A DNA stretch of 64,000 nt from Tritrichomonas musculus (Eukaryota > Parabasalia > Tritrichomonadida > Tritrichomonadidae), in contig JAPFFF010000045.1 in assembly GCA_039105265.1 (NCBI GenBank), forward strand, positions 620,001 through 684,000, in the 5' to 3' direction. Under the pieces are notes generated by a model that saw only the letters and a list, made by a program, of their open reading frames with translations, did no database searches and was not told the DNA's origin. This document shows, one piece after another, positions 31,180 to 40,641 of the stretch. The translations under genes and the position numbers were made by a program. Each line of letters starts with the position of its first letter. Position 1 is the stretch's first letter.

Positions 31180-32211
31180 TTAATTTGAAGTCTCGTCATT
31201 TTCATCGGCGAGTTCTTCATCATCAGAATCAGGTTCGTCATCATTGTCGACTTCATCTGGATGCGCATCTTCATAGTCGATGATTTCTTCAACAGGATCG
31301 GCAGATGGATGCTCGCCTGGCTTGTACATTGGCTCGTTTTCAGCGAGAGCGTTTGTCATCTGGCAGTCAACGGATTCGCTGAAACGAGCAAGAGAAGCGT
31401 TCAAACGTTCAACGAGTCTCTTTGGTGAAATTGAAGGATCTTCGTAGATGATCTTGCAGAAGTAGTAAGTGAAGATTCCATGTGATCTACGGCCAACCTT
31501 TGAATTTGGATCAGTGATCTTGTTGACAGCGAAAGAGATCATTTCTGATGGGTTTGGATTGTTGACTTTGTTGACTGCTTGGATATCGAAGACAGATCCT
31601 CCAGCGGCGCAATCAGATACGAAAACAACTTTGCATTTTCCGTTGTTGTCGCGTGCAATTAAACGACCAAATTGGTTTGCTGTAACGTTCTTGTCTTTGA
31701 ATTCAACACCATGGCTTCCAAAGTCAATTGTATCTCGACCTGAGTAGAAAACTGTAAGATTTTCTCTGGTGTTGAAGAGGAAGAATTGAAGATACTTGGG
31801 ATAGTTTCCTTGTATGCAGTTAAGGAGGTAGAAAACTTTGAATCCTAATCGATGATGATAAAGACCGAATAAGTAACCATCGTTCATGGCACCAACTTTA
31901 GGATCATGCTTGTCATGCTTGAAGTTGTTGATTAAAATGAGGCAAACTTTGTCGTATCCTTCGGTTGGCATATCATTTCGGCTGACATGATTGAGTTTAC
32001 GGCCAATGCGTTTGAATGCCTTCTTGAGTTTCTTTTGAGTTGAAACACGGCGGATTCTTTGGAATTTCTTTTCAGAGAATTCGTTGTTCTTTCTCATGAG
32101 TTTTTCAGTACGGTGTTCATAATGTGGATGTTTTTGTCTTTTGTCTGGTTTGTCATAACAGATGTTGTTATCAGCGACACCGGTTGTTGTTGGGACTTGA
32201 TTATCTTCCAT
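31180..32211 (-). CDS. Caspase-like (C14) protein, probably with altered active site
   Basis: 343 residues. The N-terminal 85 residues are basic. The central part has the caspase/metacaspase fold: VCLILINNFKHDKHD (first strand), YLFGLYHHRLGFKVFYL, LTVFYSGRD near residue 155 and VVFVSDCAAGGSVFD near 201. In active metacaspases the histidine block reads YSGHGT; here it is YSGRDT, with the next His some eight residues on (GSHGVEF). The catalytic Cys position (SDC) is kept. The C-terminal 35 residues are strongly acidic. The protein may be a pseudo-peptidase or use the shifted His. TCACATCATTTTT before the ATG fits an initiator. A GAT/GAC-rich tail-coding region gives the gene a GC-richer look than its neighbours. 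Confidence 0.75.
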   Translation of the reverse strand: MEDNQVPTTTGVADNNICYDKPDKRQKHPHYEHRTEKLMRKNNEFSEKKFQRIRRVSTQKKLKKAFKRIGRKLNHVSRNDMPTEGYDKVCLILINNFKHDKHDPKVGAMNDGYLFGLYHHRLGFKVFYLLNCIQGNYPKYLQFFLFNTRENLTVFYSGRDTIDFGSHGVEFKDKNVTANQFGRLIARDNNGKCKVVFVSDCAAGGSVFDIQAVNKVNNPNPSEMISFAVNKITDPNSKVGRRSHGIFTYYFCKIIYEDPSISPKRLVERLNASLARFSESVDCQMTNALAENEPMYKPGEHPSADPVEEIIDYEDAHPDEVDNDDEPDSDDEELADENDETSN

Positions 32212-32744
32212 TTGTTTTAGTTTAAAAATGATGTGAGTATATCCAGCTCCATTTAGAGAAAACGATTAAAGTTTATATTTGTTTTTTTATTCAATGGATT
32301 CTGATATTTTTCTGTGATTATTTTAATTGCATTTTATATTTCACAATTTTAAATAAGGATAAATAAATAATTGTGTTGATTATTTACAGATTGAAAAAGA
32401 TCTCTGAAAATATTAATAAAAATAAATAAATACAAAAATATTAGATTTTGTTTTATTTTAAATAATATTAAATTCAATAAACAAATAAAAATATTTGGTG
32501 TTATTTATTTTCATAACAGAATTAATAAATATGGTTAATTATTTAATAATGAATAATTAAGAATTTCAATATTAAAATGATATAGTATTAATATAATCAT
32601 TTATTTAATTATATGCTTTAAATTTGAAATAATTATATGGTTTAGTCCATTATTTAATGATATATATACATATACTTTTTTATATTTATATAATTGAAAT
32701 AAAACGATTATTTTTGATTCAATTTATAGCCAAAAACTTAATCT
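32212..32744. other. AT-rich spacer between divergent genes
   Basis: It contains the 5' regions of the caspase-like gene (minus) and the large ankyrin gene (plus). No further feature is seen. Confidence 0.6.
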
Positions 32745-35700
32745 ATGCTTCATACTGGTTTACCTCCAAGTATTCTTGCTTTTACTAGAGCGAAAGATGT
32801 TATAAAGAGAAATCCCAAAAAGAAAACAAAATCTCTCAATTTAATAAATCAAACAATTGATTTATGCAAATATTTACCTCGAGATTTCACAATTACGACA
32901 AATAATGGCTCATATACGTTTAATGTTGAAATTTTAAAAGACACTAGCCCCGTTATCTGGAAACATCTCCGTGAAAATCCCAATATATTTCAATATCATA
33001 TTGATATTAACGATGATGAAAACATTATGGGAAAATTTGAGCAACTGCTTCTTGGGCAAAAAGTTATTTTTAATGAAAGTGAGCTGCCAATAGCTTTTAA
33101 TATTACACAACTCTTAGGAATATTAAAAATACAAAAATATTTGAACAAATGTTGCCTATACAACAGCAATCCTTATGGTAGCATAAATAACTCTATAATT
33201 CAATTAACAAAATCGTCATTTAAAGAATTTCTCAAGAAAAAAATTCATAAATCATTTGTAATTACGACAAACAATAAAAAATATGCATGTAATAAGTTTG
33301 GTGTTTATTCGTCTAAAGTCATTCGTGACTTTATCCAATCTAATCCAGAAGCAACGCAATACACGTATGATTTTGAGAATGAATTTGATGAATTTCAATT
33401 GATATCGAACTTTTTCAATGCAGAACCTATTCAAATTACATCAAACAACATGAATTCACTTAAAAAAATATCAGAAGATTTAAAAATTGAATTTATTATT
33501 GATGATGTTACTAAATTCATAGATACTTATGAAAATTCAGTGCAAACGATAGATGAGAAGCAAATCATCATTGATGAAATCAATGAAATATTTCATCAAT
33601 TGTATCACATTAATGAAATTTCAGTTGAATCTGTTAAGGACTCAATTATTGAATCATCTTTTTCATATGGTGAAGAAAACGTTCAAGAATTAGCAGCATT
33701 TATATTACATGTCATTCATACGAAGTATTTTTTGCATTCTTATTTGATTGATTTGTTGATAACGTTGAATGAAGCAGCAGATGAAGAGAATGATTTGAAT
33801 ATTTTGTTACCTTTTTTGGTGAAGCAATTAATGATTCAAATAGGAAAGAATAAGCTTAATTGTTCTTTTATTTACTTGTTGCATAAAAAAGGAATCATTT
33901 CAAAAGAAGAAATTGTTAATAAAATCATTCTTGTTGATGTATTTTTAAAGAATTCAAATGAGCAGCCTGAAGTATCTGATACTTTTAATCATCAGCATCA
34001 TAGTAATATAGTTTGTTGGTTCTTCCCTGAATTAATAAAATTAAAGCAAATAGAAACAAGTCAATTGATGAATTTCCTTCAACCAAAAACAAGAACGTTT
34101 ATTTCTAAATTCTTGCCTGACAAAATTGAAGAATTTGAAAAAATGAGAGACAGTGGTGAGCCAAATGATTTAATAACAAAAGCAATTTTGCATGATGATG
34201 TTGATCTTTTACAATTGGTGATTTCAAAGAACAACATTGATATCAGCAATAATAAAAATAGAATTCCTTTTAATATATTTGAATCATTCATTACTGATTC
34301 AAATTATCTTAATTATTCAGCTGCTTATGGATCAATAAAATGTTTTAAATATTTGTTATTAAATCATGCTGAATTAACATCATCTAGTTTAGGTTTTGCT
34401 ATTCTCGGTGGTAATACAGAAATCATTGTAACTGTTGATCAAAACAGCAAAAAACAAAAAAATCAAAAGCATAAAAAAAAGAAGAAATTTAATTATGAAG
34501 AAGATGAAGATGAAGAGATTTTTGCTCCTATTCATGCTCGTTTTAATAACTATGATGTTGGTTATCCTCATAATCACATTGGTAACGTTTATAATGATGT
34601 TGAAATTGATGAAGATGAAGGTTCTGATGATAACAATTTTAACAATAAGAAAAAAAATGATAAAAATGAAAATTATCAAAATAATTTGGCTGCTTATTAT
34701 GCAATAATGCAGCATCAAAATGATCTCTTTGATTGGGTCATGGAGAAGAAATTCATGAGTAAAGGAATCACTGGAAATTCATTATCTCGAATAGCAATGA
34801 TGTCTGCTAAAAATGGCAACATTCATTCATTAATTCATTGTATTGACAATGGATTGGATTTGAATTCATTATCAAGAGATTTTTGTGAAAAACTGATTAA
34901 AGCTTCTTCTGAAAATGGTTTCTTGAAACTTACTGAATTCATTTTGAGTTTATTGAAATCAAAAATTGATTTGATTTCATCGTCTCAAACTGAACTTCCT
35001 TTGATTAGACAGCTTGATTCTTCTGTTTCATTTGGAAATATTTCCATTTTTAAGTTGTTTTTGCAAATGAGAAGTAAAGTGTTCGATTTAGAAAGACCTT
35101 TGATCATTGCTGTTAAACGAGATTACATTAACATTTGTAAATTAATTATTGAAACAACTTTTGAAGAGAAAATTCAGCTCTCGAGAGATTGCATGATAAC
35201 AATATTAGCACAATCGATTCAAAGTAATTCTTCTGAGATTTTTCAATATTTGATTGATAAGTTCAAATTAGATTTCATTATGAAAAAGTTTTCTGTTTCT
35301 TCTTATGATTTCTCTAACTTTTTGTTAAACGGTTGTGAGTCAGGAAATTTCAATGCAGTCAAACTTATCACTTCTGTAATATTAGAAAAGAAATTAGACG
35401 TGAGTTTTACTGATCCATTTATAGCTGCTGCTTCTTCTGAATCCTTTGAAATTTGTGAATATTTTGTCAAAAATAAAGTCTTTCTTAATTTTATGAAGCT
35501 ATCTAAAAGTGCTTCAAAATTAGTTGCTGGAAATGAGCAAATATTTAATCTTTTGATTGATATTGTTGATCCTGAAGTAAAAGAGACATTCATGAAAAAT
35601 CTGTTGTCTGAATCAATAAAGCAACAAAAGATTACTTATATTGAAAGATTACTCAAAGAAAACACGCCTTATGATAAAGCATTATTTGAAGCAGTTAAAT

Positions 35701-37703
35701 TTAAAAATGTTGATATTGTTAATATAATTCTTAAGCATGACAGTAGTCCACCTTACATTAATCAAATCTCGCCGAATGGAACTGCATTGAACATTGCTGC
35801 TTCTTCGAATAATCTCGCCATTGTTCAAAGACTTTTGTCACTTCCTGGAATCAATGCAAGTTTGTATGGAAAAGGATGCAGTACTCCACTTATATCGTCG
35901 ATTAGAAATTATTATATTGAAGTGATGAATGCGATTCTGGACTTTTATGGTGATGGAATTCAATCACAAATGTGGCAAATTGATGAAGCATTCAAATACA
36001 TCTTCCAGAAATTTTCTTCAAATGGCGAATACAGGAATCCAATTGGCACCTGCATTTACGGTTGCAGCAGCAATAAATCATCAGAAAAAAATTTAAATAA
36101 AGATGAAAAACTAAAAATATTGGATGTTATTAATCGACTTATTCAAATTAAAAATATCGATTTAAATCATCCAATTAACACTGACACTTTTCTTACTTAT
36201 GCTTGCAAAATAAATGAAATTGATTTGATTAAAATTTTACTTAAATCAGATAATATTGATGTTAATTTGTATGATACAGAGTCTGGAAACACGCCATTGA
36301 TGATTGCCATTGAGAACAAAAACTCCGAAATTGCACAATTTTTGATTGAATTTCCACAAACAAACATCAATCTTAAAAACTATGCAAATAACACAGCTTT
36401 AACACTTGCTGTTAATAAAGAAATGAAAGAAATTGTTTCTCTTCTTTTAAATAATGAAAGATTTAATCCAACAGAAAGTTGTATCAATTATGCTTTCTTT
36501 ATATCAAATGTAGAAATTGCGTTGCAATTGATTTCAGTTAAAGAACTTGATGTTAATGCCAGATTTGATGCAATGAAAGCGAATCATTGGTCATCGTCAC
36601 AATGGAAACAAGAAATTGAACCAACAACATCTTTGCTACATTCAATACCAAATAACAACACGCAAAAAGTTGACATAATAATCAATCATCCAACGTTTGA
36701 TCCAATTAAATCACAACTAAAAATGGCGCTTTTTAAATCAATTGATCAAAACAAAGGAGAAATATTTAAGAAGTTGCTTAAATTAGTAAATAATGATGTT
36801 AACATTTATAATCAAAACGGTGATTCACTCTTTTTATATGCTGTTGTAAATGGATGCCATGAAATTGTTTCTCGAATCGTTGACAATCCAACTTTTGATG
36901 CTAAAAAGAGTAACTTGTACAAAGCTTTCATGATATCTTCTTTTATTGAAGATAACGAGAATGATAGAACAGAAAGAGCACTTGTTGGAATAATGGAAGT
37001 TATTTGTCAATATGATAAAGAACATGATCATTTGATCGATTTTAATAACCTTTTGCCAAACGGCAAATCTTTTTATACTTCAATTAATCGTCAAATTAAA
37101 AACATTGGCGAACTTGCAACTTTCTTTTTGAAAAATGGTGTCGATCCAAACATGCCTGATGAAAGAGGTATTTATCCACTTGAATATGCTATTGGCATAA
37201 GTTCACTCGAATTCGTTCAAGTTTTGATTCTTTCTGGAAAAATTGATTTTACTATTAGACTTAAAAATAACATTTTTTCAATGAGTCAAAATAATCAAAC
37301 TTATCTTCATCTTGCTGCACGTTGTAATGATAAAAATATTTTAAATGAAATTATCAAATTGAATATAATTGATGTGAATTCTACTGATGATCTAGGTGAG
37401 ACACCTTTAATGGAAGCTTGTAAATATAATAGATTGAAAAATGTTCATTTGCTGTTCCAGATAAAAGAATTGAACTATCTTTACCATAACAATTTGGGAG
37501 AAGATGCAATTAAAATTGTTCAGAAATTCTCTAATAATTTCAATTATTGTGGCGCTAACAGATATAGAAGAATGAATGGTAGAGAGAGTTATTTGAGTGA
37601 ATTGTCATCAATCATTTCTGATAATATATCAGAACTGTGTAACAACCTGCATGACAATTTATACCAAAATGAAGAATATCATGATTATGATGATAGTGAT
37701 TAA
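32745..37703 (+). CDS. Large ankyrin-repeat protein with two BTB-like N-terminal modules
   Basis: 1652 residues without interruption. Two related N-terminal modules share the BTB-like opening: RDFTITTNNGSYTFNVEIL near residue 46 and KSFVITTNNKKYACNKFGV near residue 165. A helical stretch follows (about 240-480). From about 480 to 1600 there are many ankyrin repeats, some canonical (TPLMIAIENKNSEIAQFLIE; TPLMEACKYNRLKNVHLLFQ; TYLHLAARCNDKNILNEII) and others diverged. A charged, Lys/Asp-rich low-complexity insert lies near residues 565-640. No signal or membrane segment is present, so a cytosolic scaffold is likely. The repeat family is greatly expanded in trichomonads; its partners are unknown. 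In contrast to the gene at 7450 this copy is intact. Confidence 0.9.
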   Translation: MLHTGLPPSILAFTRAKDVIKRNPKKKTKSLNLINQTIDLCKYLPRDFTITTNNGSYTFNVEILKDTSPVIWKHLRENPNIFQYHIDINDDENIMGKFEQLLLGQKVIFNESELPIAFNITQLLGILKIQKYLNKCCLYNSNPYGSINNSIIQLTKSSFKEFLKKKIHKSFVITTNNKKYACNKFGVYSSKVIRDFIQSNPEATQYTYDFENEFDEFQLISNFFNAEPIQITSNNMNSLKKISEDLKIEFIIDDVTKFIDTYENSVQTIDEKQIIIDEINEIFHQLYHINEISVESVKDSIIESSFSYGEENVQELAAFILHVIHTKYFLHSYLIDLLITLNEAADEENDLNILLPFLVKQLMIQIGKNKLNCSFIYLLHKKGIISKEEIVNKIILVDVFLKNSNEQPEVSDTFNHQHHSNIVCWFFPELIKLKQIETSQLMNFLQPKTRTFISKFLPDKIEEFEKMRDSGEPNDLITKAILHDDVDLLQLVISKNNIDISNNKNRIPFNIFESFITDSNYLNYSAAYGSIKCFKYLLLNHAELTSSSLGFAILGGNTEIIVTVDQNSKKQKNQKHKKKKKFNYEEDEDEEIFAPIHARFNNYDVGYPHNHIGNVYNDVEIDEDEGSDDNNFNNKKKNDKNENYQNNLAAYYAIMQHQNDLFDWVMEKKFMSKGITGNSLSRIAMMSAKNGNIHSLIHCIDNGLDLNSLSRDFCEKLIKASSENGFLKLTEFILSLLKSKIDLISSSQTELPLIRQLDSSVSFGNISIFKLFLQMRSKVFDLERPLIIAVKRDYINICKLIIETTFEEKIQLSRDCMITILAQSIQSNSSEIFQYLIDKFKLDFIMKKFSVSSYDFSNFLLNGCESGNFNAVKLITSVILEKKLDVSFTDPFIAAASSESFEICEYFVKNKVFLNFMKLSKSASKLVAGNEQIFNLLIDIVDPEVKETFMKNLLSESIKQQKITYIERLLKENTPYDKALFEAVKFKNVDIVNIILKHDSSPPYINQISPNGTALNIAASSNNLAIVQRLLSLPGINASLYGKGCSTPLISSIRNYYIEVMNAILDFYGDGIQSQMWQIDEAFKYIFQKFSSNGEYRNPIGTCIYGCSSNKSSEKNLNKDEKLKILDVINRLIQIKNIDLNHPINTDTFLTYACKINEIDLIKILLKSDNIDVNLYDTESGNTPLMIAIENKNSEIAQFLIEFPQTNINLKNYANNTALTLAVNKEMKEIVSLLLNNERFNPTESCINYAFFISNVEIALQLISVKELDVNARFDAMKANHWSSSQWKQEIEPTTSLLHSIPNNNTQKVDIIINHPTFDPIKSQLKMALFKSIDQNKGEIFKKLLKLVNNDVNIYNQNGDSLFLYAVVNGCHEIVSRIVDNPTFDAKKSNLYKAFMISSFIEDNENDRTERALVGIMEVICQYDKEHDHLIDFNNLLPNGKSFYTSINRQIKNIGELATFFLKNGVDPNMPDERGIYPLEYAIGISSLEFVQVLILSGKIDFTIRLKNNIFSMSQNNQTYLHLAARCNDKNILNEIIKLNIIDVNSTDDLGETPLMEACKYNRLKNVHLLFQIKELNYLYHNNLGEDAIKIVQKFSNNFNYCGANRYRRMNGRESYLSELSSIISDNISELCNNLHDNLYQNEEYHDYDDSD

Positions 37704-37919
37704 AATAAATCTAATATTGGATTTTTTTCTTGTTTTTTCAGATAAATATAATATTTTTTCCAATTTTACAAAGGTTTTTTTATTTATTTTCGATGATAAA
37801 TCGAAAATTTTTAAAATATAAATTGAAATAAATATTTTTTGTCAAATAAATTGAGAGAAAAAATAATTGGCTGACATTATCTTATCTCATTCAAGTTTAT
37901 GTGTTTTTAAAGAATAAGC

Positions 37920-38215
37920 GATAAGCATTCAGCAAAGAATTTGGAATTTTCCCCAATACTTGGAGTGGAAAAATCTTGTCCAGAGAAGTTTACATTTGAT
38001 ATCAACAGATCTTATGTCTATCAAATTGGATCTCCAGAATATGAAATTGTTCCAATTTTACCTCTTAATTGGAAAATATGGTTTGTTCCAGCTTACAATA
38101 AAGATGGTTAGACCAAATGATAATATCCAAATGAAAATGACTTTGATAGCGTCAGCCATTACATCTCTTATTATTCTATGATGACAACAGTTGTTGATAT
38201 AACAAAGTAAGAGCA
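37920..38215 (+). pseudogene. Unrecognised decayed coding fragment
   Basis: One frame gives EKSCPEKFTFDINRSYVYQI then EYEIVPILPLNWKIWFVPAY and, after stops, NENDFDSVSHYISYYSMMTT. The order and composition look protein-like, but several stops interrupt it and no family is recognised. Confidence 0.35.
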
Positions 38216-38260
38216 ACCTACTATTGATTTTTTAAGAAATCTCTAATATTTTTTTTTTCT

Positions 38261-38341
38261 TCAGAAGCTAAATTGTGCAATTCTGATTCTATATGTTTCT
38301 TCTTTGTCAACTATGTCTGCAAAGGTAACTTGCTCACTCAT
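38261..38341 (-). pseudogene. 26-codon gene start under a duplicated promoter
   Basis: An ATG at 38341 (minus) opens MSEQVTFADIVDKEETYRIR and ends at TGA 38261-38263. Its 5' region and first codons are a near-exact inverted copy of those of the ankyrin-kinase gene at 40629. No longer frame continues it, so it is read as a truncated gene start. Confidence 0.45.
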
Positions 38342-38390
38342 GGTTTTATAAATTTGTGAATCTTTCTTTCAATTTATTTTATTTTTTCAA
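38329..38390 (-). repeat. 62-bp promoter-plus-start repeat, left (inverted) copy
   Basis: The reverse complement matches 40580-40641 at 60 of 62 bases. It covers the 5' leader TTTATAAAACC, the ATG and the codons for MSEQ. Confidence 0.85.
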
Positions 38391-38894
38391 TTGTTCAATT
38401 AAGACTAATGAATAATGTGACAATTGCAGTGAAAAAAAGCGCTTAAGGGAGCAGTCTCATTTTGAATTTTTATAACTTTTTCACAATTTTTGAATAGGAA
38501 ATAAATTGAATTTTTTTCTTACTTCATGTTCATCCACTGTTTTTTCACTACCTTCAATGTTGCCAAAGCAAAAAACATTGATTTTTTTATAAAAAGAAGC
38601 TTTGGGCCTTTAAGTTCAAAAACAATCGGTGTAAAATGACACCATAATAATAATTGATTCTTTATAATTATCTTCATTATTATCATTTTCGTCATCACCG
38701 TAATTACGATCATCATCACCACCACCGTAATACGGTGCAAGACATCCACGTTTCCTATGATTGTATGGTGACCGGAGGCGACGCTATGGTGAAAAGGCTG
38801 AGATCGTGAGCAGCGAACGGGCGGGCACCACGGTGGGGCGGGGGCTGCGCAACACGCCTTGAATGCGATTGATCGTCGGGCGTGCGTATATTCA

Positions 38895-39075
38895 GACTCC
38901 TGTAAGCCACAGACCGTTGGTTGAGAGTCATTCGTGGCTCTACGAAGTTTGGTTCGCCAAGCCAGCGCAGGTTGATCCCGAAGGCGTCGCAAGGTGCAGT
39001 TGTGCTCTGCCTGTGCGCTTTCTTGTTGTGGCGTCGCCGAGTTTCCAGCCAACGGCCGACTTAGGAAGGAACGCC
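38895..39075 (+). promoter_or_regulatory. Ribosomal protein L10 leader-like region
   Basis: The stretch just before rplJ contains GACCGTTGGTTGAGAGTCAT and CCAGCCAACGGCCGAC, able to pair as GTTGG/CCAAC, plus GC-rich repeats of GGCGTCGC. In bacteria this leader binds the L10-L12 complex to limit translation of rplJ-rplL. Here it has no expected function. Confidence 0.5.
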
Positions 39076-39642
39076 ATGAAGAGGCTGGGAAAGGAAGTGG
39101 TGGTCGCCGAGCTTACGGTACTGTTCCGTAACGCCGGCGCTGTCCACCTGACCGAGTTCCGCGGGCTTGCCGCTGTGCAGATGTCCGATCTGGGCGAAAA
39201 GCTAGGCCGCGATACTTCCTACACTGTGGCCAAGAACGCGCGGTTCCGCATCGCCTCTAAGGAAGCCGGCATCGAGGGCCTCGAAGAGATGCTCATCGGT
39301 CCTTCCGCTGTCGTCTTCGTGAAGGGTGACTTCATCGACGCTGTGAAGACTCTGCGTGACTTCGCCAAGACAAGCAAGGCCCTCATCATCAGGGGCCGTT
39401 TCGCAGACGGAACCGTGTATGATGCCGAAGGTGCCAAACAGCCTGCAGACCTCGAGTCTCGTCCAGAGCTGCTTGCCGAACTGTCCGGCGCGCTCAAGGG
39501 CACGATGCCCAAGGCCGCCTATCTGTTCAACGCCCTGCCAACGAAGGTGGTCCGCGCCGTCGACGCGCTGCGCGAGAAGCAGGAAAAGGCCGCCTGGTCG
39601 CCCTGCGGTCCGCCGCATAGCATCAATCCGGAACGCACATAG
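39076..39642 (+). pseudogene. rplJ: Bacterial ribosomal protein L10, stop-loss copy
   Basis: The ATG at 39076 starts 173 codons matching the full length of actinobacterial L10: MKRLGKEVVVAELTVLFRNA at the N-terminus, then LGRDTSYTVAKN, FVKGDF, TLRDFAKTSKALII, FADGTVYDAEGAK and AAYLFNALPTK, ending EKQEKAA. L10 is the stalk base of the bacterial 50S ribosome and binds L7/L12 dimers. The usual stop is replaced by TGG, adding 15 codons. Conserved positions have changed (TEFRG kept, but KNARFRIAS in place of KNTLxRIAA), consistent with relaxed selection. The frame is also open for 71 codons upstream, but the homology starts at this ATG. A eukaryote without plastids would have no use for it. Confidence 0.82.
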
Positions 39643-39697
39643 AAAATGAAGGCGCAGCGGCCTCAACATCATGCGCCACGAATGAAAGGAAGCCATA

Positions 39698-39800
39698 ATG
39701 GCTAAGTTCACCCAGAATGGGCTGCTCGAAGCTTTCGGTGAAATTATCCCTCGTGAAGCTCTCTGAGTTGTTCAAGGCCTTTGAAGAGAAGCTCGAGAAT
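39698..39800 (+). pseudogene. rplL: Bacterial ribosomal protein L7/L12, truncated and frameshifted
   Basis: The ATG at 39698, after a purine-rich GAAAGGAAGCC like a Shine-Dalgarno site, gives MAKFTQNGLLEAFGE, then meets a TGA; a shifted frame restores LSELFKAFEEKLE. This is the N-terminal dimerisation domain of L7/L12. The linker and C-terminal domain are missing because AT-rich DNA begins at about 39800. The spacing and order after rplJ are those of the bacterial operon. rplL is essential in bacteria, so such damage would not be expected in a contaminant. Confidence 0.78.
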
Positions 39801-39814
39801 CGGACAATAACAAG

Positions 39815-40195
39815 CCTATTAGAATTATGTCAAGTAAAAATCAAGCTGATGTCAATTTCAGCTATAAAAAAGCGTAACTAATGATTTTGGGGAAGCTAAA
39901 TCATGATGGAAAAGACACCACTGTGGATCACTGTTGAAAAAGACGATGTTGAACTTTTCTAAAGAGTGCCTTTACTTAATGCTAATATTCCAATGCAAAA
40001 GTATGCTGAAAGTTCAGAATGTGGTTGTGAAAGAGAAGGATTAATCGAAAATCAAATTTATATCAAGTAATATATCAAATAAAATAAAAACGAGAAAAAA
40101 TAATTTTTTTTAGGATGATGAAAAAGTTGATTTCAATTATAAACTCATAAAAATTGGCGATACTGGCTGTGGAAATACTCTTCCAATAAAATAAC
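39815..40195 (+). pseudogene. Decayed fragments, one with a GTPase-like P-loop
   Basis: The pieces read MSSKNQADVNFSYKK (about 39828), EKTPLWITVEKDDVELF then RVPLLNANIPMQKYAESSEC (about 39905-40020), and DDEKVDFNYKLIKIGDTGCG (about 40113-40175). The last recalls the first strand and P-loop of a Ras/Rab-like GTPase, but the Lys after GCG is Asn. Stops separate the pieces. The family is uncertain. Confidence 0.35.
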
Positions 40196-40579
40196 AAAAA
40201 TATATGAAGCATAATGGAATTTCATCATTTTTTCAAAATCAAACAAGAAACCTTATTTTTGTATTAACATAAAACATTATTCATTGAATTAAATTCTGAT
40301 TATTAAATAAAAAACATTTTTCTCCAAAAGATTTTTAATAAAATTAATGCAATATTAAACCAGGTTGCTCTTTCATAATTGCTCTTTGAGTAAAATTAAA
40401 TGCAAATTTTTGATAAAAGTTTATTGAACATAGTGATTTTATTTATAATTGGAATTAATAATTATAAAATACAAAATAATAAATAAATATATTAAAATGA
40501 TAAATATAAAGTGAAAAATAAAAATGAAAATTTTTTCACAAATTTCTTTTTATCGTTTTTATATAAAATAAATAAAGCA
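40196..40579. other. AT-rich spacer
   Basis: No gene is seen. It leads into the duplicated promoter block at 40580. Confidence 0.6.
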
Positions 40580-40641
40580 TTCAAAAAATAAAATAAATTG
40601 AAAGAAAGATTAACAAATTTATAAAACCATGAGTGAGCAAG
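40580..40641 (+). repeat. 62-bp promoter-plus-start repeat, right copy
   Basis: The reverse complement of 38329-38390 at 60 of 62 positions. It contains the leader and the first four codons (MSEQ) of the ankyrin-kinase pseudogene. Confidence 0.85.

Larger units (their letters stand above)
38735..39800 (+). other. Transferred bacterial segment (rplJ-rplL region, actinobacterial type)
   Basis: The base composition jumps to GC-rich at about 38735-38765 and falls back to AT-rich at about 39800. The segment holds, in bacterial order, an L10-leader-like region, rplJ and the 5' part of rplL, all on the plus strand. The coding sequence resembles Bifidobacterium/actinobacterial genes. The flanks are decayed trichomonad-like DNA. 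The genes are damaged, which argues against simple contamination by a living bacterium, but an assembly chimera is not excluded. Confidence 0.75.

Noticed and set aside
34389-34718. Overlapping frames on both strands in the ankyrin gene
   Set aside because: Shadows of the Lys/Asp-rich low-complexity insert of the large ankyrin protein.
38519-39711. Long antisense frames in the GC-rich island
   Set aside because: High GC content keeps antisense frames open; the plus-strand L10 and L7/L12 homology explains the sequence.
38735-39800. Simple bacterial contamination as the explanation of the GC-rich island
   Set aside because: Not fully excluded, but set aside: the stop-loss in rplJ, frameshift in rplL and continuity with AT-rich flanks on both sides fit an integrated, decaying fragment better.
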